Shown: piece after piece, positions 23,542 to 33,107 of the stretch | Layout of the letters: each line of letters begins with the position of its first letter | How positions within the stretch are numbered: the first letter of the stretch is position 1 | Source: Bacteroidota bacterium | Lineage (GTDB): Bacteria; Bacteroidota; Bacteroidia; 2-12-FULL-35-15 | DNA: 36,616 nt | Assembly (NCBI GenBank): GCA_025363555.1 | Contig: JANYDQ010000343.1 | Span: 1-36,616, forward strand | Direction: 5' to 3' | Translations under genes and position numbers: made by a program | Notes under the pieces: model-generated | Told to the model about the DNA's origin: nothing | The model's database searches: none | The model's input: only the letters and a program-made list of their open reading frames with translations

Positions 23542-24501
23542 TTATTTAACCGGTTTTTTAAATAATCCTATTAAAAATCCTAAACCGTAGGACAAATGTA
23601 AAACAGGATAAACTAATAAGGAAGCAAATTTAACAACAAGGTTTTGATTATTAGCAAATGAACTGTAAATATCAATGAACAAATAAATAAACAATGGCAA
23701 AAGCAAAAGCGGAAATTTGATGGCAGCAACTAAACTAAGAAGATATAAAACAAAAAAGAGAGGAATGAGGTGCCGCCATTTTACTTCTGATTTTATTTTT
23801 TTTATTACTAAAGGTTTGTACAATCCATATTGAAAGTACTGGCTGAATAAAGCTTTGAAAGAAGAACGCGGAAAATAGGTTGATTTAATATCGGAATGGA
23901 GATAAATGGTTTTGCCTTTGCTTTTGGCACGATAATGAAATTCATCATCCTGGTTTCTTTTCATCTGCACATCAAAGTTGCCAGTATCATAAAACAGTTC
24001 TCGTTTCCAAGCACCCAAATAGACACTATCCACAAAGCCGCTGAAATTAATATCGTGAAATTTGCTGTTGCCTATTCCGAACCAGCCGGAGGTGGCAAAA
24101 GCAATAGCCTTTTGAATGGGAGTGGTTCCAACAGGGTTCATGGGTCCGCCCACAATGTCGGCACCTGTTTTCTTAAATGTTTCAATTATTTTTTCGAAAT
24201 AATCTTTTGCGTAAATAGTGTGAGCATCCAGCCGAACAATAATTTTTCCGGTAGAAGCAGCTAAACCAAGGTTTAATGCCTGCGGGACGTACTTATGAGG
24301 ATTGTGTAATAAATGAATGGAATTGTTTTGTTTTGCCCATTGTTCTATAATGGCAATTGTTCCATCAGCAGAACCACCGTCAATAATAAATAGTTCTTTA
24401 TTTGCGGGGAGGGATTCGGAGTAAAAACGAAGAATGTTTTCAATATAGCGGGCTTCATTATAAACAGGGCATAATACAGTTATTAAAGGTTTCTGATTCA
24501 T
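23542..24501 (-). CDS. GT2-family glycosyltransferase with C-terminal membrane helices
   Basis: A 319-residue family 2 (GT-A fold) glycosyltransferase. The nucleotide-sugar site starts with ITVLCPVYNEARYIENIL. IIDGGSADGT is the second conserved strand, and VRLDAHTIY holds a DxD-like motif (DAH). NQDDEFHYRAKSKG supplies the catalytic acid region. Three hydrophobic segments lie between about 240 and 312, similar to ExoA-type enzymes that add sugars to lipid-linked intermediates at the inner membrane. Its start codon directly follows the stop of the previous gene (TAGATG), so translation is probably coupled. Confidence 0.85.
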   Translation of the reverse strand: MNQKPLITVLCPVYNEARYIENILRFYSESLPANKELFIIDGGSADGTIAIIEQWAKQNNSIHLLHNPHKYVPQALNLGLAASTGKIIVRLDAHTIYAKDYFEKIIETFKKTGADIVGGPMNPVGTTPIQKAIAFATSGWFGIGNSKFHDINFSGFVDSVYLGAWKRELFYDTGNFDVQMKRNQDDEFHYRAKSKGKTIYLHSDIKSTYFPRSSFKALFSQYFQYGLYKPLVIKKIKSEVKWRHLIPLFFVLYLLSLVAAIKFPLLLLPLFIYLFIDIYSSFANNQNLVVKFASLLVYPVLHLSYGLGFLIGLFKKPVK

Positions 24502-25341
24502 CTACTTATAATTTTGAGTAAAAAATGTTTTCAATAAATAAGAATAGGACTCATGTAAACAACGCACTGAAGCGGCTGATTTGAATGTACCTGTAGTGGC
24601 ATTCTGAAAATGAGTTACAACCAGAGATGGTTCGTAAATTGTTTTCAGTCCCAGCTTTCTAGCAGTTTCAGCAACAAATAATTCTTCGCCAAACAGGAAT
24701 ACAGGTGTATTTATAGTTCCTCCTTTGGTGAAATAACTTTTATTAAAAACCATAAAGGAACCATGAATGGCATACGTTTGCATTGATTGATTTACCTTTT
24801 GTTGAGAATTTGATTTTGTAATTTTAGTTTTTAACAAATGTAATAAAGTGAAAAGTAAATAAAAGAAAACAGTGGAAGTAACAAATTTATAAAGTCGAAT
24901 TCGTTTGTAACTGATTCGTTTGAGGATATATGGATTTTGATGGTATTTTAAAAATGAAGAATAAATATCAGGACCTAAAATATCACACTGATTATTTTCT
25001 AAAAGGTTTTCTAACACCGTAATAAAATGAGGAGTTTGAAAAGAAATATCAGTATTGCAAATAATAGTGGCATCGGGATAGTTATTGTTTTTAAGATAAA
25101 ACGTTAACCCAACATAAGCTCCTCCAAAATAGCCCACATTTGTATCGGCATCTATTAATTTTAAATTTGAATAACGAATAGTTAACTCCCTTAACACTTC
25201 TATTTGCCTGCTGCCGTTATTAACGATGATAGCCTGAACCTGAGTATTCAAATAGTTCCCCAATTGTGAAGTAACAAATTCAACTATTTCCTTTTCGTTG
25301 AAATAATTGATTAGCAAAAATAAAATCCGTTTTTTGTTCAT
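24502..25341 (-). CDS. GT2-family glycosyltransferase (rhamnosyltransferase-like)
   Basis: A 279-residue glycosyltransferase related to family 2 enzymes that add deoxy-hexoses such as rhamnose. IIVNNGSRQIEVL is an early strand, NVGYFGGAYVGLTFYL is the typical helix, and IICNTDISF carries the DxD (NTD). The FGEELFVAETARKLGLKTIYEP segment gives the acceptor-side acid. One hydrophobic stretch (FFYLLFTLLHLL, about 155-168) may bind the membrane. It lies within the tight operon (5-bp gap upstream, none downstream). Donor and acceptor cannot be told from sequence. Confidence 0.8.
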   Translation of the reverse strand: MNKKRILFLLINYFNEKEIVEFVTSQLGNYLNTQVQAIIVNNGSRQIEVLRELTIRYSNLKLIDADTNVGYFGGAYVGLTFYLKNNNYPDATIICNTDISFQTPHFITVLENLLENNQCDILGPDIYSSFLKYHQNPYILKRISYKRIRLYKFVTSTVFFYLLFTLLHLLKTKITKSNSQQKVNQSMQTYAIHGSFMVFNKSYFTKGGTINTPVFLFGEELFVAETARKLGLKTIYEPSLVVTHFQNATTGTFKSAASVRCLHESYSYLLKTFFTQNYK

Positions 25342-25346
25342 GATTA

Positions 25347-26264
25347 TTACTTTTCCTGTGTTCGTAATTGTCTTCTTAATAAAATGATTTTATGAAACAA
25401 ATAACGCAAAACAGAACTGCGCTTGAGAAATTTATAAATAACTAACCCTGCTTTATACTTACGAATAAAGGACAAAGAAGCATTCGGGTTTATCTCCTTA
25501 ATTATCTTATCGAAATCAATAAGTTCTTTACCCGAATTGGTCTTTTTAATTAAATCAATATAAAATCTGTAATCAATATTGAAATTGTTGCGGAACCAGG
25601 TAAGATAGTCGCCTGTATAATAATTATGGGAAATAATTTTTTTCTTTATCAACGGACTCCCCCTCTCTATTAATTCAGCAGCCAGAATAAAACTTGGGTT
25701 TACATCCGCCCTTTTGGAATAGTCGAAGAAACCGCCGGTTTTCATTCCGTTTTGCACTAAATAATCACTTAGACCTATTTCGTAATTGATGATAATCCCT
25801 TTATAGGTTTTTTTAATTCCGTTTTCTTTAAAATATTTTCTTACCAAAGGAATTGAATTTTTATTTAAAATTAAAAAATAAGATTGAATATGATAAGATA
25901 TTTTCCCGGTGGCAACCATTCCAGCATAATCGAGTAATGATTTTTGTTCCCATTCAAAAAAGGGTTTAAGACTTTTAAACAGGATGCACGAATCGTTTAT
26001 TAAACCAATCCTTTCATAATTATTTTTGTCAAATTCATTCAATGCTTTGTACCACATTCCGAAATCCATTCCTTCATTTTGATACAATCGTAATCCTATT
26101 TTTCTTTTGGAAAGATAATCATTATCATCATCGGAAAGTTTCTTTTCATTCGTCAGCAATACCACTTCTGAAAAATGATTGGAGAGTTCCTCCAAATAAT
26201 ACTTTACGTAGTAAGGTATTTTTTGACCTGAAAAATAACTGCTGAAAAAACAAATGGATGTCAT
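25347..26264 (-). CDS. RgpF-like (rhamnan synthesis F family) glycan protein, copy 2
   Basis: A 305-residue protein of the RgpF type, thought to act as a glycosyltransferase or assembly factor in rhamnose-containing polysaccharides. The family core is seen in ICFFSSYFSGQKIPYYVKYY, NEGMDFGMWYKALNEF and RIGLINDSCILFK. It is a clear paralogue of the next gene upstream: both share these blocks, the length, and a 26-base identical DNA block over the LINDSCI region, so the pair is a tandem duplication. The start overlaps the previous stop by 4 bp (ATGA), indicating translational coupling. The C-terminal 40 residues are strongly basic. Confidence 0.75.
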   Translation of the reverse strand: MTSICFFSSYFSGQKIPYYVKYYLEELSNHFSEVVLLTNEKKLSDDDNDYLSKRKIGLRLYQNEGMDFGMWYKALNEFDKNNYERIGLINDSCILFKSLKPFFEWEQKSLLDYAGMVATGKISYHIQSYFLILNKNSIPLVRKYFKENGIKKTYKGIIINYEIGLSDYLVQNGMKTGGFFDYSKRADVNPSFILAAELIERGSPLIKKKIISHNYYTGDYLTWFRNNFNIDYRFYIDLIKKTNSGKELIDFDKIIKEINPNASLSFIRKYKAGLVIYKFLKRSSVLRYLFHKIILLRRQLRTQEK

Positions 26265-27163
26265 TCTTCCCTTTTTAAGATCGTCTTTTTATAATATCGC
26301 CAAGACGGACCTAGCAGAAATCGAGCTAGCCTAAAAAGTAATGATGTAAAAAACGAAAACACAATTTCAATTTGATTTCGCTTATAACCGTCCTGGCTTA
26401 ATAATTTAAAATTAAAAATATTTTCTTTTTCATTAGCTTCCCGAATGATCCGAAAATAATAATTGGGGTCATGGCGAAATGGGTGTTTAAGTATGTCAAT
26501 AAATTCCGCTTTCGAAAATGTTCTGAAAATTATTTTCTTTTTTATTAATGGAAAACCATCTCTAATTAATTCTGTTATTCCATAGACCGAAGGATTTCCC
26601 ACTCCATGATATTTTTTATATGAAAAAAAAGCACCCATCTTTAATCCCTTGCTTTGAATGTAGCTACTCCACCCTAATTCATAAACTTTAATTACATTTT
26701 TTCTGTTGCTCTGCAAACCATTTTTTTTGAAATAATTCAAGGTATAAGAAATAGCATTTTTATTTATTATGGTAAAAAAGGATTGAATGTGATAGTTATA
26801 TTGTGAGGAATCAATGATACCCGAAAAATCCAAATCCTGGTTATTTAACCATAAAAAATACTCGTCAAGGGGTTTGAATAATATACACGAATCGTTTATT
26901 AAACCAATCCTATAGTAACCGGAAAGGTCATATTTCATAAGAGCTTTGTACCACATTCCGAAATCATATCCTTCATTGGTTATGTAAAAGGGTTCCATTG
27001 CATTTCTTATTAAGTATTCATTTGATTCGACATCTAATTGTTTTTCGTTCGTTAAAAAAATAATTTTAGTGAAATGAGGAAGTAAATTATCGAGGTAAAA
27101 TTTGACGTAAACAGGAATATCAGATTCATTAAAATAGCTGCTAAAAAAGCAAATTGATTTCAT
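26261..27163 (-). CDS. RgpF-like (rhamnan synthesis F family) glycan protein, copy 1
   Basis: A 300-residue paralogue of the gene that follows it. Matching blocks are ICFFSSYFNESDIPVYVKFY, NEGYDFGMWYKALMKY, RIGLINDSCILFKPLDEYF and the PLIKKKII segment in the last third. RgpF-like proteins occur in rhamnan and other surface glycan clusters; a glycosyltransferase role is assumed from context. It has no membrane helix; a basic C terminus may bind the membrane surface. It abuts the GT4 gene upstream with no gap. Confidence 0.75.
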   Translation of the reverse strand: MKSICFFSSYFNESDIPVYVKFYLDNLLPHFTKIIFLTNEKQLDVESNEYLIRNAMEPFYITNEGYDFGMWYKALMKYDLSGYYRIGLINDSCILFKPLDEYFLWLNNQDLDFSGIIDSSQYNYHIQSFFTIINKNAISYTLNYFKKNGLQSNRKNVIKVYELGWSSYIQSKGLKMGAFFSYKKYHGVGNPSVYGITELIRDGFPLIKKKIIFRTFSKAEFIDILKHPFRHDPNYYFRIIREANEKENIFNFKLLSQDGYKRNQIEIVFSFFTSLLFRLARFLLGPSWRYYKKTILKREE

Positions 27164-28282
27164 CTATATACTTTTAAAATAATTCAATAAAATTTCGTTC
27201 CACTTTTTTGCCCAAATTGATATGTCAAATTCATGAGCTCGCTGTATTTGTAAATCTTTATCTACTTTATATGCTCCGTTCATAAATTTAAGCATTTCTA
27301 CCGCCATTGCTTTCGCATTATTTCTTTGCCTAATAATTTTACCAATATCATGTTTAAGTATTTCATTTACACCACCAGAATCTTGAGTTACGATTGGCAA
27401 TTCCAGCAATAGTGCTTCTATTGTTACCAAAGAGAATGATTCTCTTAAAGATGTCAAAACAAAACCGTCAGCGCAATTAAAATAATTATAATATTCATTA
27501 TGTGCACCGAATATCCACTTCACTTTATCAGACAATCCAAGAAATTTTATCTTTTGATTGCATACTTTTTCCAAATCTTTATTCAGTGAATTTCCCAACC
27601 AAATAAAAATAATGTCCGAATTTAATTTTGCCAGCTCATTTGCAATATTAATAAATAAAATCGGGTTTTTATTTTCATCCAACGTTCCACACATCATCCA
27701 AACAAATTGTTCTGGTTTTAAATTTAATTTGTCCCGATATTTCCTCCTCATTTTACTATTTTTATAAAATATATTTGTATCCAGAGCAGGGTAACAAACT
27801 TCTATATTCTCTTTTCGTCCTAATTTATTTAAAACATTTTCGGTGGTTTTGGAATTAGCAATTATTAAATCAGGATAACATATAATATTTTGAATTTGTT
27901 CTGAACTCAAGGGTTCAAACATTTGTTCCAATTCGTGAACATGTAAAATAAGTTTTACATTATTCTGCTTTGCATAGTTGATAACCTCAGGTAAAACAAT
28001 TGTATTTATATACCATATAGAATTTCTGTATTTTGTAAGCTTAACTCGTCTCATCAACCGATTTAGAACTCTGTTCCAAATTCTACCGGAAGAACTTTGA
28101 TATAAGTAATCCAATTTAATATTTGGAGGAAGGCCTGGTGTTTCTATTTTGAATTTAGTAATAAGTGTAAGTTGAAATTCCGGATTAATGTTTTTCAGCA
28201 AATTTAACAAGACAACTTCAGAACCAGTTTTCCCCATTGTTGGTGTAAAAAAGGTAATTTTTTTATTATTAAATCTACACAT
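27164..28282 (-). CDS. GT4-family glycosyltransferase
   Basis: About 372 residues from the chosen ATG (MCRFNNKKITFF). It has a GT-B fold: the N-terminal half starts with ITFFTPTMGKTGSEVVLLNL and the C-terminal half carries the family 4 signature with MCGTLDENKNPIL, LTSLRESFSLVTIEALLLELPIV and then QDSGGVNEIL. The ESFSLVTIEA block gives the donor-binding glutamate pair. These are retaining transferases that add sugars in the cytoplasm. An ATG 45 bp further upstream (28327) would overlap the preceding gene by 37 bp and adds residues without family likeness, so I prefer 28282, which leaves an 8-bp gap. Confidence 0.85.
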   Translation of the reverse strand: MCRFNNKKITFFTPTMGKTGSEVVLLNLLKNINPEFQLTLITKFKIETPGLPPNIKLDYLYQSSSGRIWNRVLNRLMRRVKLTKYRNSIWYINTIVLPEVINYAKQNNVKLILHVHELEQMFEPLSSEQIQNIICYPDLIIANSKTTENVLNKLGRKENIEVCYPALDTNIFYKNSKMRRKYRDKLNLKPEQFVWMMCGTLDENKNPILFINIANELAKLNSDIIFIWLGNSLNKDLEKVCNQKIKFLGLSDKVKWIFGAHNEYYNYFNCADGFVLTSLRESFSLVTIEALLLELPIVTQDSGGVNEILKHDIGKIIRQRNNAKAMAVEMLKFMNGAYKVDKDLQIQRAHEFDISIWAKKWNEILLNYFKSI

Positions 28283-28290
28283 CTTATATA

Positions 28291-29094
28291 CTAATCTCGT
28301 ATTTTTCGGTAAATATTCAGCAGCCAATTAAAAAACATGGTCCACTTAGGTTTGTTTACCATCCATTTCGAAATTGCTCTGTTTTTAAATTTTTTGAGAT
28401 TAAATAAGAATTCGATTTCAGATTGCTTCAGGTAAGCAGCATGAATTGTAGCCCTTTCTTTTTCTATAAGGTTCAAATTTTCCGGATTGCTGCTAATTCC
28501 ATCCATATCATAAACTGTTATTGGAAAAGAAAGATAAATAGTTGTAACTTTTTCTATTGCGATAGCGTGAAAAAAAAAATCGTAATCCGAAGCAATTTTA
28601 TAGTTTTCGTTATAAATACCAACAACATTAAAAACCTGCCTTTTAATTAGTGATGAGGGATGCCAAATATTATGATTAAATAAAAAATCCAATGTAAGTA
28701 TGGAAGGTAATGTTTTTTCTCCTAAGTTTATACCTCCTTTAATTATTATAATATTACCGTACAAAATGTCTTCCAAATAATTTTTCAAAAAAACTTTATT
28801 CAATACTTTTACATCGACCAAATAATCACCTGAATTTAAAAACAAACAATATTCTCCTGTTGCTTGTTTAATTCCTTTGTTCATTGCATTGTATATTCCT
28901 TCATCTTTTTCTGAAATCCAGTAATTAATTTTGTCAGAATATTTCCTAATAACATCCACACTTCCATCTATTGATCCACCATCAATTATGATAAATTCGA
29001 AATTTCTAAAAGTTTGTGACTCGACAGACTCAATTGTCTTTTTCAGACCATCTGAGTTATTCAAATTAATTGTAATTAACGATAATTTAAGCAT
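28291..29094 (-). CDS. GT2-family glycosyltransferase
   Basis: A 267-residue GT-A glycosyltransferase. LSLITINLNNSDGLKKTIES is the family start, FIIIDGGSIDGSVDVI the second strand, DEGIYNAMNKGI the helix typical of WcaE-like enzymes, and FLNSGD the DxD-like position. SDYDFFFHA follows in the acceptor region. It overlaps the previous gene by 8 bp and runs into the GT4 gene, so it is co-transcribed. Donor sugar unknown. Confidence 0.85.
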   Translation of the reverse strand: MLKLSLITINLNNSDGLKKTIESVESQTFRNFEFIIIDGGSIDGSVDVIRKYSDKINYWISEKDEGIYNAMNKGIKQATGEYCLFLNSGDYLVDVKVLNKVFLKNYLEDILYGNIIIIKGGINLGEKTLPSILTLDFLFNHNIWHPSSLIKRQVFNVVGIYNENYKIASDYDFFFHAIAIEKVTTIYLSFPITVYDMDGISSNPENLNLIEKERATIHAAYLKQSEIEFLFNLKKFKNRAISKWMVNKPKWTMFFNWLLNIYRKIRD

Positions 29095-30373
29095 TCATCA
29101 TTCTTTTATATACGTTAACATGTTTTTCAATAATTAGACTTTTGGAGTATAATTCACCAGCTTTTTCAGCTATATTTTTTGAATTATACTTTGCTGAATT
29201 TTCAAAATAAGTATCTATGTTTTTCGCAAGTCCAATCGCATCCATTTGATCAACTAAAATACCATTATCTAAATTAATTTGTTCTGAAATGCCACCCACA
29301 TTAAAAGCTATTACAGGTGTTCCGCACAGCAATGACTCTACAACAGTGTTTGGGAAGTTTTCCGCGATTGAAGGTAAAACAAATACATCGGCAGCATTAT
29401 AAATTTTTCTCATTATTTCGTTATCCATTATATACCCTAACTGTATAATTGATAAATTATTTTTAAACTCTTCAGCTATAAAACCAACTGAACACAAAAT
29501 TACATTCTCCGTTTTAAGTAATGAAAAAGCTTCTATCAGATACCTGACTCCTTTCCTGCTATTATTTACATGATGAGCAACATATAATACTATTCTTTTA
29601 TCAGTTGCTAACCCCAGTTCTTTCCGATAGATTAATTTATTAGAATAAAAATATGAATCCTTATCAATAACGTTATGAATGTTTTCGTGCAGAAAAGGTT
29701 TCAAAAGTTTACTTGATTTTGAGCAATTAAGAAGCCATTGAGAAGGACAAATTATCGTTACTCTATTTTCTACCATATTTCTAAATGCATCCATTTTCAA
29801 TGAAAACATTTGCTGTGGAATTTCCTCATCTAAAGTGCCTTTCATCTGAGGACAGCCAACACAGTTAAGCAAATAACCCAAACAATCATCTGAATGATGA
29901 CAGCCGCCTGTAAACGGATTCATATCGTGTAAGGTCCAAACTATTCTTTTATTTATTTTTTTAAAAAATCGATGGTAGTCTAAGAAGCCATCACTAACCC
30001 AATGTAAATGAATAATGTCTGCTTCTAATACCAAGGGGTGTTTTTCTAAATTATATTCAGAAACCGGAAAACTAAAAAATTCAAAACCCTTAGGTTTACC
30101 TGCCAAATATTTTTTTGAAAATTTATTATAGTAATTTGTATTGAACCCAAAACGATTCCCAATTTTATTTACAAAAAAAATGAATTTTTGAAAAAAAGGA
30201 ATAATTGAATAATCCAATTTACTAACTACATAATGATTACTGATATTATCCTCATGCTTGTATAAAGTTAACAATTTTGAATCTACCTTATCCTGCAATA
30301 ATGCCTGGTGAAGCCTAACAGCTGCAATGCCTGCGCCTCCTCTATCACTAGTACTTAAATGCAAAATTTTCAT
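29087..30373 (-). CDS. GT4-family glycosyltransferase
   Basis: A 428-residue GT-B enzyme. The N terminus MKILHLSTSDRGGAGIAAVRLH is characteristic of a large Bacteroidota GT4 subgroup, with the following NPFTGGCHHSDDCLGYLLNCVGCP segment rich in Cys and His (a possible metal or structural site). The C-terminal half contains FVLPSIAENFPNTVVESLLCGTPVIAFNVGG, where the E-x7-E donor site sits. It should add a sugar to the growing glycan in the cytoplasm. It lies 7 bp after the deacetylase gene. Confidence 0.85.
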   Translation of the reverse strand: MKILHLSTSDRGGAGIAAVRLHQALLQDKVDSKLLTLYKHEDNISNHYVVSKLDYSIIPFFQKFIFFVNKIGNRFGFNTNYYNKFSKKYLAGKPKGFEFFSFPVSEYNLEKHPLVLEADIIHLHWVSDGFLDYHRFFKKINKRIVWTLHDMNPFTGGCHHSDDCLGYLLNCVGCPQMKGTLDEEIPQQMFSLKMDAFRNMVENRVTIICPSQWLLNCSKSSKLLKPFLHENIHNVIDKDSYFYSNKLIYRKELGLATDKRIVLYVAHHVNNSRKGVRYLIEAFSLLKTENVILCSVGFIAEEFKNNLSIIQLGYIMDNEIMRKIYNAADVFVLPSIAENFPNTVVESLLCGTPVIAFNVGGISEQINLDNGILVDQMDAIGLAKNIDTYFENSAKYNSKNIAEKAGELYSKSLIIEKHVNVYKRMMNA

Positions 30374-30380
30374 CTTGTAA

Positions 30381-31361
30381 TTAATAAAAAAAAACTTTCA
30401 GGTTATACTCAAAGGTAATAATATCCCAATTGCGAACCAAAAAACGAGGAAATTGAAAAGGATGCGTATGTTTATCAACAAGAGAAGGATAATTTGCTGC
30501 TGCTAATTCAAAACCAAGTTTGTTTACAATAGATAGCGTATTACTGTTATAATCTTTTGCAGTGCCAAATGGATAGGAAAAATGAATGATGTTGCTTTCG
30601 AGGATTTTCTCCAGTAGCCTCTTAGATAAATTAATCTCCTCCATTTGTTCGTCATATGACAACGAAGCCAGTGAAGGGTGCAAATTTGTATGCGCTCCGA
30701 TGACAGCAGATTTGGATTGGTTCATTTTTTTTAATTCGTCAAATGTAAGTGCTCTGTGAGAAGCACGTTGCTTTGTGCTATTAAATATAATTGCCAATTC
30801 CCTAATAATCTTATCCCTTGCATCAGATTTCATTATTCTCAAATTAGCAAGAATAGAATTATATAATTCCAACTTTAACGAGTCGTTTAAATTTTGAATC
30901 AAATATTTCTTATTACCGAGCAGCATATATTCACGATCAGGAAAAGATTCAGACAGTAAAACTATCCGTTCCACAGCATCCCACCAGAACTCATTCGCGG
31001 TGTTTAAAGTTCCGGTGGCTATGTAGAACAATGCCTGTAAATTATACTTTTCTAAAATGGGCAAAGCCTCTATATAATTATCGGCATAACCATCATCAAA
31101 TGTTATTAGAATAGAATTCCGAGGGAATTTTTTATTATTTTTTAAATACAAATGAAACTCATCAACTGTTAAGACTTTATACTTTTCAGAAAGCAACTTT
31201 AATTGCCTGTCGAAATTAAATGGTGTAACACATAACATTTGAGGATCGGTGTCAATGTCTGTAACTCTATGATAAAGAAGCACTGCACACGAGCCATACT
31301 TTACTTTATGATAGCTTTTTGACAGGAATAGATAAGCTCTTTTAATTTTTCTTTTAAGCAT
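30381..31361 (-). CDS. Polysaccharide deacetylase (NodB domain)
   Basis: A 326-residue carbohydrate esterase family 4 type protein. The NodB motifs are ILITFDDGYADNYI (catalytic base D89, metal ligand D90), IGAHTNLHPSL (H224 and H228 as metal ligands, an H-x3-H arrangement) and IHFSYPFG in the later catalytic block. It should remove acetyl groups from an N-acetylated sugar in the polymer or its lipid-linked precursor. No signal peptide is evident, which suggests a cytoplasmic or membrane-surface site. It overlaps the methyltransferase gene by 8 bp. Confidence 0.85.
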   Translation of the reverse strand: MLKRKIKRAYLFLSKSYHKVKYGSCAVLLYHRVTDIDTDPQMLCVTPFNFDRQLKLLSEKYKVLTVDEFHLYLKNNKKFPRNSILITFDDGYADNYIEALPILEKYNLQALFYIATGTLNTANEFWWDAVERIVLLSESFPDREYMLLGNKKYLIQNLNDSLKLELYNSILANLRIMKSDARDKIIRELAIIFNSTKQRASHRALTFDELKKMNQSKSAVIGAHTNLHPSLASLSYDEQMEEINLSKRLLEKILESNIIHFSYPFGTAKDYNSNTLSIVNKLGFELAAANYPSLVDKHTHPFQFPRFLVRNWDIITFEYNLKVFFY

Positions 31362-32142
31362 TGATATTTATTGCATGTATATCTAATTGTACATCCATTT
31401 TATTTGTAAATCCTTGTTCAATAAAAGGTTGTTTCAAAATCTCCCCTATAGAATGAATGTAATACCTAAACCCATTATCAGTGAGCATTTTTAGCAAAAC
31501 ATCCAACTCCTGGTCATTATGTATCCATGAATGGTACTCGACAAATAAAAATTTTATTTTTTTTAGTTCCGCTTTACAATCTAACAACACCTCCAATTCT
31601 GCTCCTTCTATATCCATTTTAAGTAAATCTATCCTTTCTTCTTTCTCAAAAAGCTCTTTTAAACGAACACTTGGTAGCGTTATTTTATTTTTTTTAAAAA
31701 AAACAGAACCTCCATCGGCACCTTCGCTCCCAAAAGAAACTCCATTATTACTGTTCCAAACTGCCATATCAAACAATTGGATATCAAATATACTATTCTC
31801 AATTAAATTACTTTTTAAACATTTATAAATTTCAGGGTCAGGTTCAAAAGCCTTAATAATAGATTTTGGATATAATTTTTTGTAATATAAAACTGAAACG
31901 CCCACATTAGCTCCACAATCATATATTACGGGGGTTTCCGAATCAGAATTAAAGTTCATTCTGCCATCATCAAAGAATTCTTTTAATTGCCAGGCTACAG
32001 AAATAAAATCGGTAACGACAAATTTCATTTCTCTAAATATAAATTCGTGTTTCTGAAAACGAGGAAATTTACTGGCTTCAAACAATAATTTTTCAGTATC
32101 TGTTTTTGGTGCTGATAATATTTTCTTTACAAAGGAGCGCAT
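31354..32142 (-). CDS. FkbM-family methyltransferase
   Basis: A 262-residue S-adenosylmethionine-dependent O-methyltransferase. The SAM-binding part is VIYDCGANVGVSVLYYKKLYP with the acidic FEPDP in the next strand. LLKMDIEGAELEVL is the FkbM signature and LFVEYHSW follows. In glycan operons such enzymes methylate a sugar hydroxyl, and in ABC-exported O-antigens a terminal methyl can cap the chain. Here the internal position in the operon and the presence of a Wzt carbohydrate-binding tail make a capping role possible, but unproven. Confidence 0.85.
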   Translation of the reverse strand: MRSFVKKILSAPKTDTEKLLFEASKFPRFQKHEFIFREMKFVVTDFISVAWQLKEFFDDGRMNFNSDSETPVIYDCGANVGVSVLYYKKLYPKSIIKAFEPDPEIYKCLKSNLIENSIFDIQLFDMAVWNSNNGVSFGSEGADGGSVFFKKNKITLPSVRLKELFEKEERIDLLKMDIEGAELEVLLDCKAELKKIKFLFVEYHSWIHNDQELDVLLKMLTDNGFRYYIHSIGEILKQPFIEQGFTNKMDVQLDIHAININA

Positions 32143-33107
32143 TAAATTTTAAATTTTTTTTGCACCAGCTTGATAATTACATCTGGAACAATTTTTTTAA
32201 AAATCTTTTTAGATTCCTTTTTAAAAGTTGTCTTTGGGATAAGCAGTAAACATATAGACTTTCGCCATTCTTTGATTGCAGTTTCATTTTCCCTCACATT
32301 TATAGGGATTATCGGAATTTCAATCGGGGATAAAACTAAATGTGAGTTGTAATCTTTTTCTCCTGTTTCATGTGTTGCTTCGTTTCCAAATCCAATATGT
32401 TTTGAAAGGGCTTGTTTAGGAAAAAAGGAAACCATATTGTGAATTACAGCAGTAGCAGTCCATCTAATTGCCCAACTATTAATTTTACCATCTATTTGTT
32501 CTTGGAGCATATTTGTAAAATAAGGAAATGGGAGATTTCCGTTAAATTTCTTTTCTAAATCCTTTTCAACAATTATTTTTAAGGCTTTTGAACTATCTTT
32601 TTCAAGAAAATCCCAAGCTCTTTTAAACGTTCCCCAGGCAATGCTATCGGGAAAACGAAAAAAGAAATTCCCATCTAATAGTTGGGGATTACAGAAATAA
32701 TTCCAAGATCCAATACTCAATATATTATTGTTATCTTTATATTGTTCGAGTGATTCATTCATAAATTTCAAAAAAAAAGGAGACAACAAAACATCATCTT
32801 CTATAACAATAATTTTAGAGTGTTTATTTACTAAAAACGTAACTCCTTCAATAATTGAATTTGATAGTCCCTTATTTTTATCTGATTCTATAATGGTAAC
32901 TGTTTTACACCAAAGTTTTTCACGAATTACTTTCCTGACATTATTTATGTTTTTCAAAACATAAATTGGTGAATTGTCTTTAGGTCCATCACAATATATG
33001 AACAAATCAGAATCTTTAGCTAAAGAATTCTCAAAAAGGCTTTCTAATGTTTGTTTTATATGCCAAGGGCGATTATATGCGAATAAAACAATTGGTGCTA
33101 ACTCCAT
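32142..33107 (-). CDS. GT2-like glycosyltransferase (GNT-I type)
   Basis: A 321-residue protein that begins APIVLFAYNRPWHIKQTLES and continues with LFIYCDGPKDN, DKNKGLSNSIIEGV and IIVIEDDVLLSPFFLKFMN. The EDD is the metal/donor-binding motif seen in GNT-I-like and family 2 transferases. SIAWGTFKRAWDFLE and the later SWAIRWTATAV block belong to the same Bacteroidota subgroup. The C-terminal 30 residues are strongly basic. It shares one base with the next gene and abuts the preceding one. Confidence 0.8.
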   Translation of the reverse strand: MELAPIVLFAYNRPWHIKQTLESLFENSLAKDSDLFIYCDGPKDNSPIYVLKNINNVRKVIREKLWCKTVTIIESDKNKGLSNSIIEGVTFLVNKHSKIIVIEDDVLLSPFFLKFMNESLEQYKDNNNILSIGSWNYFCNPQLLDGNFFFRFPDSIAWGTFKRAWDFLEKDSSKALKIIVEKDLEKKFNGNLPFPYFTNMLQEQIDGKINSWAIRWTATAVIHNMVSFFPKQALSKHIGFGNEATHETGEKDYNSHLVLSPIEIPIIPINVRENETAIKEWRKSICLLLIPKTTFKKESKKIFKKIVPDVIIKLVQKKFKI

